Assembly: GCF_004341235.1 (NCBI RefSeq)
Contig: NZ_SLUP01000003.1
Coordinates: forward strand, 310,001 to 374,000
Reading direction: 5' to 3'
DNA length: 64,000 nt
DNA from: Mariniflexile fucanivorans
GTDB lineage: Bacteria > Bacteroidota > Bacteroidia > Flavobacteriales > Flavobacteriaceae
Of the stretch, positions 1-9,023 are shown piece by piece; the first letter of the stretch is position 1; every line of letters starts with the position of its first letter. A program made the translations under genes and the position numbers. The notes beneath the pieces are model-generated. The model was not told where the DNA came from and ran no database searches. It saw only the letters and a program-made list of their open reading frames with translations.

Positions 1-264
1 TCCGCAAAACGGATGCGATACATAAGCTGAGGAGAAAACAGTCCCATTCTTAGCTAACTTATCCATTTCTGGTGTAATGATATCTGTTGAGCCATTAAAC
101 CCAACATCAGCATAACCAAGGTCGTCACATAAAATAAAGAGAATATTTGGTCTAGAATTAGAGGTTTCGACTGTTTTAACAGATTGACTGTTTAAACCTG
201 AACAAGATGCAAACAGCAATACTATTGACAAAATCAAACTATTATTTATACTTTTATTAATCAT
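1..264 (-). CDS. Sulfatase, N-terminal part only (cut by window edge)
   Basis: The reverse strand is open from an ATG at 264 to the window edge, giving 88 residues. The start carries a lipoprotein-type signal with a Cys after FASC near residue 18, so export to the cell envelope is likely. The next stretch (RPNILFILCDDLGYADVGF) is the classic N-terminal sulfatase strand with the paired metal-binding aspartates. The last visible residues, HPFCG, match the start of the C-x-P-S-R formylglycine motif, so the catalytic Cys is about residue 87, right at the edge. The gene lies downstream of cstA on the same strand with a 169 bp gap and is probably the tail of the same operon. I infer action on a sulfated galactan; the S1 subfamily cannot be set from this fragment. 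Confidence 0.85.
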   Translation of the reverse strand, partial: MINKSINNSLILSIVLLFASCSGLNSQSVKTVETSNSRPNILFILCDDLGYADVGFNGSTDIITPEMDKLAKNGTVFSSAYVSHPFCG

Positions 265-433
265 GATTCTTAAATTATATTTGAATTGGAATATTTTCAA
301 AAATTAACACGGAAACGAAATTACATATTAAACCCTTCCTTTTTGATTTCAATTTTATCATAAACCGAATCTGAATTACCTCTTTTATTTAGTAAAAAGC
401 ATTCTTTTCTATATTCTAAAAACTAAATAAATT

Positions 434-1849
434 TTAATTTTCATATCGATTTGACAATAAAAACCAACATGAAAGACTTAACGAAACCAAAATTCCAACA
501 ACATACGCTATTGTATAATCAATTTGAAAACCTTCGGGTGCTACTAGAATATAAGTTATTACCACAGCAGTCATAAAAGCCGCCGGAATTAATATAAACC
601 ATGTGCTTTTATTCCCCTTTTTCATATAAATGGCAATCGCCCAAAGCACAATGGTAGCTAACATTTGATTAGACCATCCAAAATATCGCCATATAATATC
701 AAAATCAATTTTAGTTAAAGCCAAAGCCGCTAAAAAAATTGGAATGGTAACAATGAGACGTTTAAGCAACTTGGTTTGATTATAATTAAAAGAATCAGCT
801 ATAATTAATCGGGCACTTCTAAAAGCAGTATCTCCCGAAGTTATGGGCGCTGCAACCACACCAAAAATAGCCAAAATACCACCTATTTTACCGAGTGTGG
901 TGTTACAAATAACATTAACCACCCATGCTGCGTTGTGTCCTTCTCGAGCCATTGTTTCACCTAATTCTTTTACACCTCCAAAAAATGCCATAGCCATGGC
1001 TGCCCAGATTAAGGCAACAATACCTTCTGTTATCATAGCCCCAAAAAACACTTTTTTACCTTGTGCTTCATTTGAAATACAACGAGCCATTAATGGTGAT
1101 TGTGTTGAATGAAAACCTGATATAGCACCACATGCAATGGTTATAAATAATAAAGGAAAAACGGGATAATTTTCAGGATTAGAATGCATATTTGTAAAAG
1201 TATGCATGGTTAGTTCTGGAATAGTATAATCTTGAAACATTAAAGCGAGAAACAAACCTACCGCCATTACTAAAAGAGAAAGACCAAAAACAGGATATAT
1301 CTTACCTATTAATTTATCGATAGGAATCAGAGTCGCTAATAAATAGTAAACAAAAATTACAGCAACTAAAAGCGATACATCTACTCCTGTTAATTCTTGC
1401 AATATGGTAGCAGGTCCCTTTACAAATACCACGCCTACTAGTATTAATAGCACTACAGAAAATACCCGCATAAATTGTTTTACACTATTACCAAGATATT
1501 TCCCAACAATCTCTGGAATACTGTCGCCACCATGTCTAATAGAAAGCATACCTGAAAAATAGTCATGCACAGCACCAGCAAATATAGACCCAAAAACGAT
1601 CCATAAAAACGCCACTGGCCCCCATAATGCTCCAGCAATAGCTCCAAAAATAGGCCCCAAACCAGCTATATTTAAAAATTGAATAAGAAATATTTTTCCT
1701 AACCCCAAAGGTACAAAATCAATACCGTCTTGTTTTGTTATAGCAGGCGTTTCACGATTGGGATCCATCCCAAACTTTTTTTCAATATAGTTACCATAAA
1801 CAAAATAACCTAAAACTAAAATTAAAATACTTACTAAAAAACTTATCAT
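434..1849 (-). CDS. cstA: CstA-family transporter (carbon starvation protein)
   Basis: A very hydrophobic 471-residue inner-membrane protein with many transmembrane segments from residue 1 onward. Typical CstA segments include GPATILQELTGVDVSL and HGGDSIPEIVGKYLG, and a conserved region around NIAGLGPIFGAIAGALWGP. Its length fits the short CstA form common in Bacteroidota rather than the ~700-residue enterobacterial form. CstA-type proteins import peptides and, in the related BtsT, pyruvate. It lies 17 bp downstream of the SGAT-motif protein gene and belongs to the leftward operon. Its role in a galactan locus is unclear; movement of pyruvate, an end product of anhydrogalactose breakdown, is only a guess. 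The family call is firm and the substrate is not. Confidence 0.9.
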   Translation of the reverse strand: MISFLVSILILVLGYFVYGNYIEKKFGMDPNRETPAITKQDGIDFVPLGLGKIFLIQFLNIAGLGPIFGAIAGALWGPVAFLWIVFGSIFAGAVHDYFSGMLSIRHGGDSIPEIVGKYLGNSVKQFMRVFSVVLLILVGVVFVKGPATILQELTGVDVSLLVAVIFVYYLLATLIPIDKLIGKIYPVFGLSLLVMAVGLFLALMFQDYTIPELTMHTFTNMHSNPENYPVFPLLFITIACGAISGFHSTQSPLMARCISNEAQGKKVFFGAMITEGIVALIWAAMAMAFFGGVKELGETMAREGHNAAWVVNVICNTTLGKIGGILAIFGVVAAPITSGDTAFRSARLIIADSFNYNQTKLLKRLIVTIPIFLAALALTKIDFDIIWRYFGWSNQMLATIVLWAIAIYMKKGNKSTWFILIPAAFMTAVVITYILVAPEGFQIDYTIAYVVGILVSLSLSCWFLLSNRYEN

Positions 1850-1866
1850 ATTATTAAACGCTAAGG

Positions 1867-3000
1867 TTACAGTTTGTCTTTATTTTTTATATAAAACACC
1901 TCTACTTTTTGCTGTTGCTGTGTATCTAAATTTTCATTAATTAGAAACCAATAAGTTCGACGTGCTATTAAAAAATTCGTCTCCAATAATGGAATTGTAC
2001 AATCAATTACTTTAGATGAATTTGCATTTCTACTTTGCATCAATTCTAAAAACACCATCACTTCTTGAAATGATTTTAAATTAGGTATCTCAACACAAAA
2101 TAAATCTAAATACGCTTTTGATATTTCAAACGGACTAGCATGAAGCGATTTTATAGCTGCAATTTTTTGTTCCTGCCCTCCTCTGTCGAAAATATTTTTC
2201 ACTACTGAAAAGTATATACTTTTGGGAGCTGTTTCAATATATTTAAAAGAGGCTCTTAATAAATTCGCATCCTTAAAAACACGATTTAAAACAGCATTTG
2301 TAAAGTCTTCTCCATAAACTTTTCGTTTGGTTAATTCATTTAGTGCTAATAAATAATAATCCTTATTTTTTTCATTCAGAAAATCTAAAAGTTGTTCATT
2401 AGATACAGTTTCTGTTGTATTCTTTTTTATAAGTGCAACCATGTTTCCATTTACCCAATGCCACAAGGTATAACAGGTTAATGCTGCTCCGGCTACCGTG
2501 TCTTTTTCATCAAGTTCCAAGGCCGTAGCTCCAGAAACCGCATCAACGTCTTCAAAATCTGTTTCATCAACAACGGTTAAAACCTCATCCAATCTTACCT
2601 CTTTAAATGGCGAATTTTTATTGGAAAGAATAGATTGAAGTTTCACATAATCTTCGGACTCAAACAAATCGGCTTCATATTTTTCGAGGGTGGCTCCTTC
2701 TTTTAGCTTATAGTTTTGATATTCACCAATGTTATTCCAAAAAATTCGAACAGGAATAACCTTGCAAACCTGCTCTAAACAAATCACAGATTTCACATCC
2801 ATATAATATTGAATAGGCAGGCCGTCTTTATTTTGAATTTCTATGAGAACGACTTCCAAAGGTTCTTTTTCCCCTGGATGTTTAACATAAAATGTGTGCT
2901 GAATTTTAATTTCGTAATTATTGGAAACATCAGTGCCACTTTGGAAAAATATCCAAAAAGGAAATATTAAAATAATGACAATATTCAGTTTACTAAGCAT
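1867..3000 (-). CDS. Secreted protein with DxxSGAT flavin-attachment-like motif
   Basis: I do not recognise a named family for this 377-residue protein. Residues 1-20 form a signal-anchor-like hydrophobic stretch. A beta-rich region follows to about 140, with Cys74 and Cys79 close together. Residues 153-159 read DAVSGAT, which matches the D-x-x-(S/T)-G-A-(T/S) motif where ApbE attaches FMN covalently to the last Thr/Ser in FMN-binding domains. The C-terminal half is helical and repeat-like, possibly HEAT-type. The start codon overlaps the end of the upstream FAD oxidoreductase gene by 8 bp, so the two are translationally linked and their products may act together. I infer a partner that takes electrons from the oxidoreductase. 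No apbE gene is visible here. The motif could be fortuitous in a structural protein. Confidence 0.5.
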   Translation of the reverse strand: MLSKLNIVIILIFPFWIFFQSGTDVSNNYEIKIQHTFYVKHPGEKEPLEVVLIEIQNKDGLPIQYYMDVKSVICLEQVCKVIPVRIFWNNIGEYQNYKLKEGATLEKYEADLFESEDYVKLQSILSNKNSPFKEVRLDEVLTVVDETDFEDVDAVSGATALELDEKDTVAGAALTCYTLWHWVNGNMVALIKKNTTETVSNEQLLDFLNEKNKDYYLLALNELTKRKVYGEDFTNAVLNRVFKDANLLRASFKYIETAPKSIYFSVVKNIFDRGGQEQKIAAIKSLHASPFEISKAYLDLFCVEIPNLKSFQEVMVFLELMQSRNANSSKVIDCTIPLLETNFLIARRTYWFLINENLDTQQQQKVEVFYIKNKDKL

Positions 3001-4918
3001 AACAACGAATCTCGAATAATTTCACATGTTCGGCACCATAAGTTTCTGTCATTTTCACCCTTATAGCCGTAACATTCATGCTATCAAATTTAAATTTTAT
3101 CAAACGTGTACGGTTTTCTTTAATATCTCCAATATTTTGCCAAACACCATTTACACGCCCTTCCAAACTTAAAGATTTCAACATTTCAGGCGGAATAGCA
3201 TTTCCATAAAGATCGTCATTTCTACTATCTTTACGCATCATGATGTTCCGCTTTACATTGGTATCGCACTTTATCTCTACTGATGAAAGTACTGTTGGCA
3301 ATTCCCATTCCAATTGAAGTTCGGCAGATAATCCATCAGATTGCCAATGGTTAATTGCACCATCTATATCTCTTGATATACCATTAGTTAAATTTTTAGC
3401 ATCACCAGATAGTGTTGTTGAACCAAAAATTAAATTAGCTTTTCTTGCTAAATCATTTGGGTCATTAGCAGGACGTTTTGGGATAAAAACGTCATCTCTC
3501 ATTATTTGTTCTTGAAGTTCATTAATATGTTTTTGAGCTACTTCTCTAGGCAATATATTTTTCTTATTACAAATAGTTGCCGCTGTTCCTACAGCCTGCC
3601 CCATTAAGGCACAAGTTGCCATAATTCTTGAAGATGAGAGTGCAATATGTGTTTGACTTACATTTCGACCAGCAAACATTAAATTAGATACATTTTTAGA
3701 ATACAAAGCTCTAAAAGGAAACTGATATACTTCATCAAAATGATGATGAAAATAACTTGGTGGCTCTGAAATATTTTCGATTCCTCCCGGATTATGTTCG
3801 TCTAACGACCAACCACCAAAAGCGATGGTATCTTCAAACTGCTTATATTCAGTCATGTCTTTTTCAGAAACAATATAATCGCCAATAAATCTTCGGGATT
3901 CTCTTCTTCCAGGTAATGAGCCTACCCAATCTAGTGCTAAATTTTCAGCTTCAGGGAACTTTCCTGAGTTTTTAATATAATCCCAAACTCCATGTAAATA
4001 ACCCATTAATTTATGCCTATTCACCTCAAAATCAGCAATAATATCACCTTCACTACCTACTTCAATCCACCAAATACCTTCATGATAACCTGCAAATTTT
4101 CGTTTTGGACTTGCGCCTTCGTGAGTGTATTTTATAACATAAGATGGCGGACTATATTTTATAGGCCGACCCATATCTTTTGAAGACATCAGAAGTGTAG
4201 CTCCCATTTGCCACCCATCTGGCTCATCTGGGGCGTAGGTTTCATTAAACTCTGCTTTTCCTTCTCTTCCCGTTCTATATTCAGCTCCTGAAGTTGCTGC
4301 TAATAATCCATCACCTGAGCAATCAATAAATATATGCGCATTAATAGTATAAAGAATTTCAGTTGTAGCTTGCCAACACAAGGCAGATTTTATAATATCA
4401 TCTTTCATTACAGCCTCTACTGCCTGTGTATTTAACATCAAGGTTAAATTGGGTTCTCTTACTACAAAATCATACAAAACATGGTCGAAAATAGGAAAAG
4501 ATTCTTGTTCATTTTCAAAACGATTATGCAAAAGCATTTCTTCTATAATGCCAGTTTCACGTTCTGCTTCGCCATTATTAAGTTGATTTACACCATTTAA
4601 ATGTACACGCATTTCACTTGATGCGTTACCTCCTAACACTGGTCTGTCTTGCACTAAAACGGTTTTAGAACCATTACGAGCTGCGGCAACGGCTGCACAA
4701 ATTCCAGCTGCACCACCACCTATAACAGCAACATCATAACCAATTGTTTTTTTTCTAGAAGGCATACCCGTCTTTCCTGTACCAAGATGGTACCATTTAT
4801 CTAATTTCCTATCGTAAACGACATCCTGAGTACTTGCACAAGAACTGGCAACTAATGGAATGACACCAGCAGCTATGGCCGCTTTTGTTCCTTTTTTAAA
4901 AAAATCTCTTCTTTGCAT
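2993..4918 (-). CDS. Exported FAD-dependent oxidoreductase (Tat/lipoprotein), discoidin-like C-terminus
   Basis: A 641-residue protein. The N-terminus RRDFFKKG followed by a hydrophobic stretch and ASSC (Cys27) looks like a twin-arginine signal ending in a lipobox, so a folded flavoprotein is probably exported and lipid-anchored. The FAD-binding Rossmann motif VIGGGAAGICAA is at about 65-76 and an acidic-strand equivalent at KTVLVQDRPVLGG. This is the FAD_oxidored type often mis-annotated as xanthan lyase. Residues ~540-641 form a discoidin-like (F5/8C) beta-sandwich that may bind glycan. It overlaps the downstream SGAT-motif gene by 8 bp and lies 48 bp downstream of a sulfatase gene. A close paralogue lies at 15400-17244. 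The substrate is unknown; oxidation of an (anhydro)galactose or oligosaccharide end is an inference. Confidence 0.8.
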   Translation of the reverse strand: MQRRDFFKKGTKAAIAAGVIPLVASSCASTQDVVYDRKLDKWYHLGTGKTGMPSRKKTIGYDVAVIGGGAAGICAAVAAARNGSKTVLVQDRPVLGGNASSEMRVHLNGVNQLNNGEAERETGIIEEMLLHNRFENEQESFPIFDHVLYDFVVREPNLTLMLNTQAVEAVMKDDIIKSALCWQATTEILYTINAHIFIDCSGDGLLAATSGAEYRTGREGKAEFNETYAPDEPDGWQMGATLLMSSKDMGRPIKYSPPSYVIKYTHEGASPKRKFAGYHEGIWWIEVGSEGDIIADFEVNRHKLMGYLHGVWDYIKNSGKFPEAENLALDWVGSLPGRRESRRFIGDYIVSEKDMTEYKQFEDTIAFGGWSLDEHNPGGIENISEPPSYFHHHFDEVYQFPFRALYSKNVSNLMFAGRNVSQTHIALSSSRIMATCALMGQAVGTAATICNKKNILPREVAQKHINELQEQIMRDDVFIPKRPANDPNDLARKANLIFGSTTLSGDAKNLTNGISRDIDGAINHWQSDGLSAELQLEWELPTVLSSVEIKCDTNVKRNIMMRKDSRNDDLYGNAIPPEMLKSLSLEGRVNGVWQNIGDIKENRTRLIKFKFDSMNVTAIRVKMTETYGAEHVKLFEIRCYA

Positions 4919-4966
4919 GTCTTAAAAAGTTTAATAGTGTTTTATTACTTAGTAGGTTATTTCGTG

Positions 4967-6601
4967 TTAGCTTTTTGGCAGATTACCTTTCCATCCTTTA
5001 TCAAACTGAATCATTAATTTGGTAACCAAATCTGGGTTTTTATCTGCAATATTTACCGTTTCCAATGGATCCTTTCTATGGTCATACAGTTCGATGAAAA
5101 TCGGTTCCTTTTCAAGATGTGCTCTGTCTTTCCAAACTATAAAACGATATTGTTCGGTACGCATGGCATAACCCATCAACGTATTTTCGAACATGTCGCG
5201 ATTCCATTTTTCTTTTTGCTGTTCAATAACTCGACCTTCAACTTCTTCAATAAGAGGTCCGAAATAGGTTTCTCTCATGGCAGGTCGCAAAGGATAACCA
5301 CCCCATTCACGCAGAGCCGGTGTTGGAAATTGACTAAATGCAGCCGTTTTCCATGTTTTATTAGGATTTTCAATTAATTCTTTAAAGCTATATCCTTCAA
5401 CAGTTTCTGGCGTTTGCAGACCTACTAAATCACATAAAGTAGGATAAATATCTACCAATTCCACTAAAGCATCTGTTTTTTTTCCACGAGTTTCTTTTGG
5501 CATATTGGGTGTCCAAATCATCATTGGTACGCGTGTTGCAATTTCATAATTAGTTGCTTTTCCCCAAATACCCATATCGCCTAAATGCCAACCATGGTCA
5601 CTCCAAACCACTATAATGGTATTTTCTCTAATACCAGCCTCTTCTAAGGCTTCAATCATTTTACCAAGTTGTGCATCTACATAACTCACACAAGCTAAAT
5701 AGGCATGTTTTAACGTTTTGGCAAGTTCCAAATCAATGGATCCTTCTTTAGGAATGCCGTCTCGTACACGTAGCTCAAATGATGGATGCAATCCCATTTG
5801 AGCACCGTGATATGGGATAGTATCTTGTGAAGTTATAGTAATTTTATCTCGGTCATATAAATCCCAATACTTTTTTGGAGATGTCCAGTTTAAATGTGGT
5901 TTATTAAATCCAAGACCTAAAAAAAATGGTTTATCGTCTTTCGCCACCATTTCTTTCATGGTTGCTATCGCTAAATCTGTATTGTATCCATCAATATAAC
6001 TATTATCCGGTACATCGGCACATTCGTATGCAGGACCACTGGCTAAACCAAATTTTGCGACATCACCATATTTTTCAAGCATTAACTTTCGTTGTCTCTC
6101 CGTGGCTTCAATATTTTCTTGTAACGCAAATCCACCGGGTTCTTTTATGCCTTTTACTGTCATGCTATCTACAGCAGGTTTTCTGCTCCAAGACAATTCA
6201 TCATCTAAATCGCCATGATGGAATATTTTACCTGTATAGACAGTTTCATAACCGTTTTGTTTAAATATTTGAGGCAAGGTTACCACATCGGGATTGGCTT
6301 CCCTAAATTTGATGTAATTATGGAAAACGCCGCTGGTTTCAGGACGAATTCCTGTTAACAAACTTGACCTTGAAGGACCACAAATAGCTTGTTGACAATA
6401 AGCTTTATTAAATAATAAACCTTCACTAGCTAACTTGTCTAGATTCGGACTTATTGCAATATCAGACCCATAACACCCTAATTCCGGACGTAAATCGTCA
6501 ATAGATATAAAAAGGATGTTTGGTTTTTTCCTTTGCAAAACTTGCTGTTCTTTACAAGAAAAAAGAGCGATGATTATTAGTAAGCAAATAACTCGATTCA
6601 T
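4967..6601 (-). CDS. Sulfatase, S1_7-like (iduronate-2-sulfatase type), lipoprotein
   Basis: A 544-residue formylglycine sulfatase. The signal ends at ALFSC (Cys16), a lipobox. The metal pair is DD35-36 in FISIDDLRPELGCYG. The modification motif is C74-G-P-S-R78 in QQAICGPSRSSLLTG, with Cys74 the residue converted to formylglycine. Further sulfatase blocks are GKIFHHG, WSDHGWHLGDMGIWGK and KPFFLGLGFNKPHLNW. The DDLRPELGCYGSD region strongly resembles iduronate-2-sulfatase, the S1_7 group, which includes enzymes from carrageenan loci. It is 2 bp from the GH42-like gene upstream and co-transcribed. A paralogue lies at 12628-14250. I infer desulfation of carrageenan oligosaccharides outside the cytoplasm; the sulfate position cannot be read from sequence. 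Confidence 0.9.
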   Translation of the reverse strand: MNRVICLLIIIALFSCKEQQVLQRKKPNILFISIDDLRPELGCYGSDIAISPNLDKLASEGLLFNKAYCQQAICGPSRSSLLTGIRPETSGVFHNYIKFREANPDVVTLPQIFKQNGYETVYTGKIFHHGDLDDELSWSRKPAVDSMTVKGIKEPGGFALQENIEATERQRKLMLEKYGDVAKFGLASGPAYECADVPDNSYIDGYNTDLAIATMKEMVAKDDKPFFLGLGFNKPHLNWTSPKKYWDLYDRDKITITSQDTIPYHGAQMGLHPSFELRVRDGIPKEGSIDLELAKTLKHAYLACVSYVDAQLGKMIEALEEAGIRENTIIVVWSDHGWHLGDMGIWGKATNYEIATRVPMMIWTPNMPKETRGKKTDALVELVDIYPTLCDLVGLQTPETVEGYSFKELIENPNKTWKTAAFSQFPTPALREWGGYPLRPAMRETYFGPLIEEVEGRVIEQQKEKWNRDMFENTLMGYAMRTEQYRFIVWKDRAHLEKEPIFIELYDHRKDPLETVNIADKNPDLVTKLMIQFDKGWKGNLPKS

Positions 6602-6603
6602 AC

Positions 6604-9006
6604 TTATTTTATTTCTAGTAACAACACTTCTTCTGATGCTAAGTTAAAATCAGAATCAACAGAATTAGATGTTATTAAATTTTTAATAGTTAATGGTGCT
6701 CCTGATTTTAAAGACAATTTAATCTTAGTGGCATCGTTGCCTACATTAAGTAAATTAAGCAAGTAAGTACCATTTTCTTGCTTAACAACTCTCGAAATTG
6801 TTGTTTTGAAGTCCTTGCCGTTATCAGATTCAATAATCACTTCAGGCATCTGACCTGCTACTTCAGCTAGTGCTATCTTTTTTATTTTTGAAATATCTGC
6901 ATCTTCTAAAACTATAAGCTTGCCTTTACCTGAGGTTAATTTCTTATTTCTTTTTTGCCCATATTCGTTCATTGATAAGCTTTTAGAAGAATCAAGAATT
7001 ACTTTACCTCCATTATTCAAATAAGACTGCAACGCATTAAATTCAGCATTGGTTACATATTTTGTATTATAAACAACTACAGTATTCCAAATACTATTAT
7101 CTTGTTTTTCAATGATATTTTTAGTGACGAAACCTAACGGCAAGCCTTCAAAAAACAAGGATTCATATAGCTTTCCGGTTTTCGTCATATAATTGGATGT
7201 ATTAATGGCAGAGGTTTCAGAATAAAATAATCGTAACGGACGAGGTTGTTCGCGAAGCTTTACTATTTCTTCAGAAAAGGTATTTAAATCATACATAACC
7301 TGAGTCACTTCGTTAGCTATATGAGGTTGCATGTTGTTTGAACCAGCATAAGCACCACCTAAACCTGGATCAAAGAAATTAAGTTCACCTTCCAATCTAT
7401 CTTCTGGAGAACCATCGGGATCTCTTGCCCAAAACCATCCCATATTGGCATCCATACCCATTAAGGTTGATAACCAATAAACATTACGAACGTAACTAGT
7501 GCGTGCGTGCATATCTCTCCACATACCTGATGAAAGAAAGTGAGATTCAGAATTTACATTGATTTTATTTGGACCAACAGACTCTAAAAAATCTTGTAAA
7601 ATAGCCATCCCATCCCACTTGTAGGCGTATTGCTCAACCCAATCAGACTTTATCTGCGGTCTAATACTTGGGCCACCTAAAGCTTTGGCATCATGACCAA
7701 TCATTGTAGTTAATTCAGTAAGCGCTTCAAAGTCCATCCCATGAGAACGTGAATCCTCATAAAATGTACGTGGGAATAATTTAATATGAGTATCTGCTTC
7801 AGGGTTTACGGCATGTAATTCATCTTGATTAAATTTGAACCAATTTGTAACTCTATCCATATTATAACGGTTCCAATCAAACCAGATAGGTTTACCTTGT
7901 AATGCCGTATCTATTGGGATTTCTATATTCACATTATTGAAACTAGTAAATGAAGTGTTCCAATTTGAATTTAGCGTTTTAATATTACCGTTGTATTTAT
8001 TTTTCAACCATGACTTGAAATTATTAAGAGTGTATGATGATATCCCATTCATCTCTTTATACTTGTAAGTCCAGTGATCTTTTTCTGAAAACCAGTGTGG
8101 CTCGTTAGCAAAAATATATCCTAGTTCCGTCACTTTTTTACCTTTTGTCAATTCTCCTGTGCGACGGATAATTTTTCCCCATAAATCTCGAGCTACAGGG
8201 TTATCAATATCAAACCCAGTAAATAAGGAACGTCCTTTTCTTATTTCTGGCTCTTTGGCTTCAACCCACTCTGGAATACCCATAGACCAATAAATCAGGA
8301 ACCCTATGTTGGTATCTGGAATACCCGTAAGTTCCTTTATAAGTTCCTCATCAAAGGTTCCATCTTCTTTTAATAAAAATGAGTTAATGGCACGGTCATG
8401 GTCCACTGGATATAGGTTCTCACCACCATGATAAATGGCCCCTAAGTGATCATTATATACAGATTTATTAGTTAAAGGTTGTCCTACCGTTTTTGAAAAG
8501 TAATCATATGGAAAAGAAGGTTTACCATTGCTTACAAACATGTTATCTCCAGCTTTAGTATTTTGCCAATCTACTTTGTTCACAGGACGACGTGTAGTTT
8601 CGCCACTAAGCTCCTTATTTAATGCTTCTATACCTTTATCCAATATTTGAATTACTTTTTTACGTTCAAAATCAGGCAATTCTTCGGCCATTTGATCTTT
8701 TTTATCAGCATAATAGCGCTCATATCCAAACAACTTTGCAACAGCATCTTTATTGGACTCATCCCAATTGGCAAATTTTAAAAATTCCTTTGAAAACCAT
8801 AGTACCGTCTCTTCTCTAGTGACATCAATAGATTTTGACCGAGCCTCTTCCATTAAAGACTCAAGATTGCTTATTTTTCGCAACGCCTCTTCTTCCAGAG
8901 TTACAGGTTCTTTTTTACAACCTATAAATGAGAATGCCGCAATTAATAGGAGCCCTAAAAAGAATTTCGATACTAATGATTTTTGATTACTTTTTTTAGT
9001 TTTCAT
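6604..9006 (-). CDS. GH42/GH167-like exo-galactanase, lipoprotein
   Basis: An 800-residue protein with a lipobox at FIGC (Cys30). A helical N-terminal domain spans about 35-140, then a clan GH-A TIM barrel runs to about 600. The acid/base candidate is Glu302 in IFANEPHW after strand 4. The nucleophile candidate is Glu487 in NVNSESHF after strand 7. Residues ~630-700 (NNGGKVILDSSK region) resemble the trimerisation domain of GH42 beta-galactosidases, and a small beta-domain ends the protein. Relatives in carrageenan loci (GH42 and the GH42-related GH167) release galactose or neocarrabiose units from chain ends. It shares its layout with 24944-27238. I considered GH86 but the trimerisation-like domain fits GH42/GH167 better. 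The exact substrate is inferred from context. Confidence 0.7.
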   Translation of the reverse strand: MKTKKSNQKSLVSKFFLGLLLIAAFSFIGCKKEPVTLEEEALRKISNLESLMEEARSKSIDVTREETVLWFSKEFLKFANWDESNKDAVAKLFGYERYYADKKDQMAEELPDFERKKVIQILDKGIEALNKELSGETTRRPVNKVDWQNTKAGDNMFVSNGKPSFPYDYFSKTVGQPLTNKSVYNDHLGAIYHGGENLYPVDHDRAINSFLLKEDGTFDEELIKELTGIPDTNIGFLIYWSMGIPEWVEAKEPEIRKGRSLFTGFDIDNPVARDLWGKIIRRTGELTKGKKVTELGYIFANEPHWFSEKDHWTYKYKEMNGISSYTLNNFKSWLKNKYNGNIKTLNSNWNTSFTSFNNVNIEIPIDTALQGKPIWFDWNRYNMDRVTNWFKFNQDELHAVNPEADTHIKLFPRTFYEDSRSHGMDFEALTELTTMIGHDAKALGGPSIRPQIKSDWVEQYAYKWDGMAILQDFLESVGPNKINVNSESHFLSSGMWRDMHARTSYVRNVYWLSTLMGMDANMGWFWARDPDGSPEDRLEGELNFFDPGLGGAYAGSNNMQPHIANEVTQVMYDLNTFSEEIVKLREQPRPLRLFYSETSAINTSNYMTKTGKLYESLFFEGLPLGFVTKNIIEKQDNSIWNTVVVYNTKYVTNAEFNALQSYLNNGGKVILDSSKSLSMNEYGQKRNKKLTSGKGKLIVLEDADISKIKKIALAEVAGQMPEVIIESDNGKDFKTTISRVVKQENGTYLLNLLNVGNDATKIKLSLKSGAPLTIKNLITSNSVDSDFNLASEEVLLLEIK

Positions 9007-9023
9007 CTTTATTATTTAGTTTT

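Noticed and set aside
6604-9006. GH86 agarase/porphyranase call for the two large GH-A enzymes
   Set aside because: The third domain resembles the GH42 trimerisation domain, and the context has GH82, kappa-carrageenase-type GH16 and D-anhydrogalactose genes, so GH42/GH167 is a better fit.
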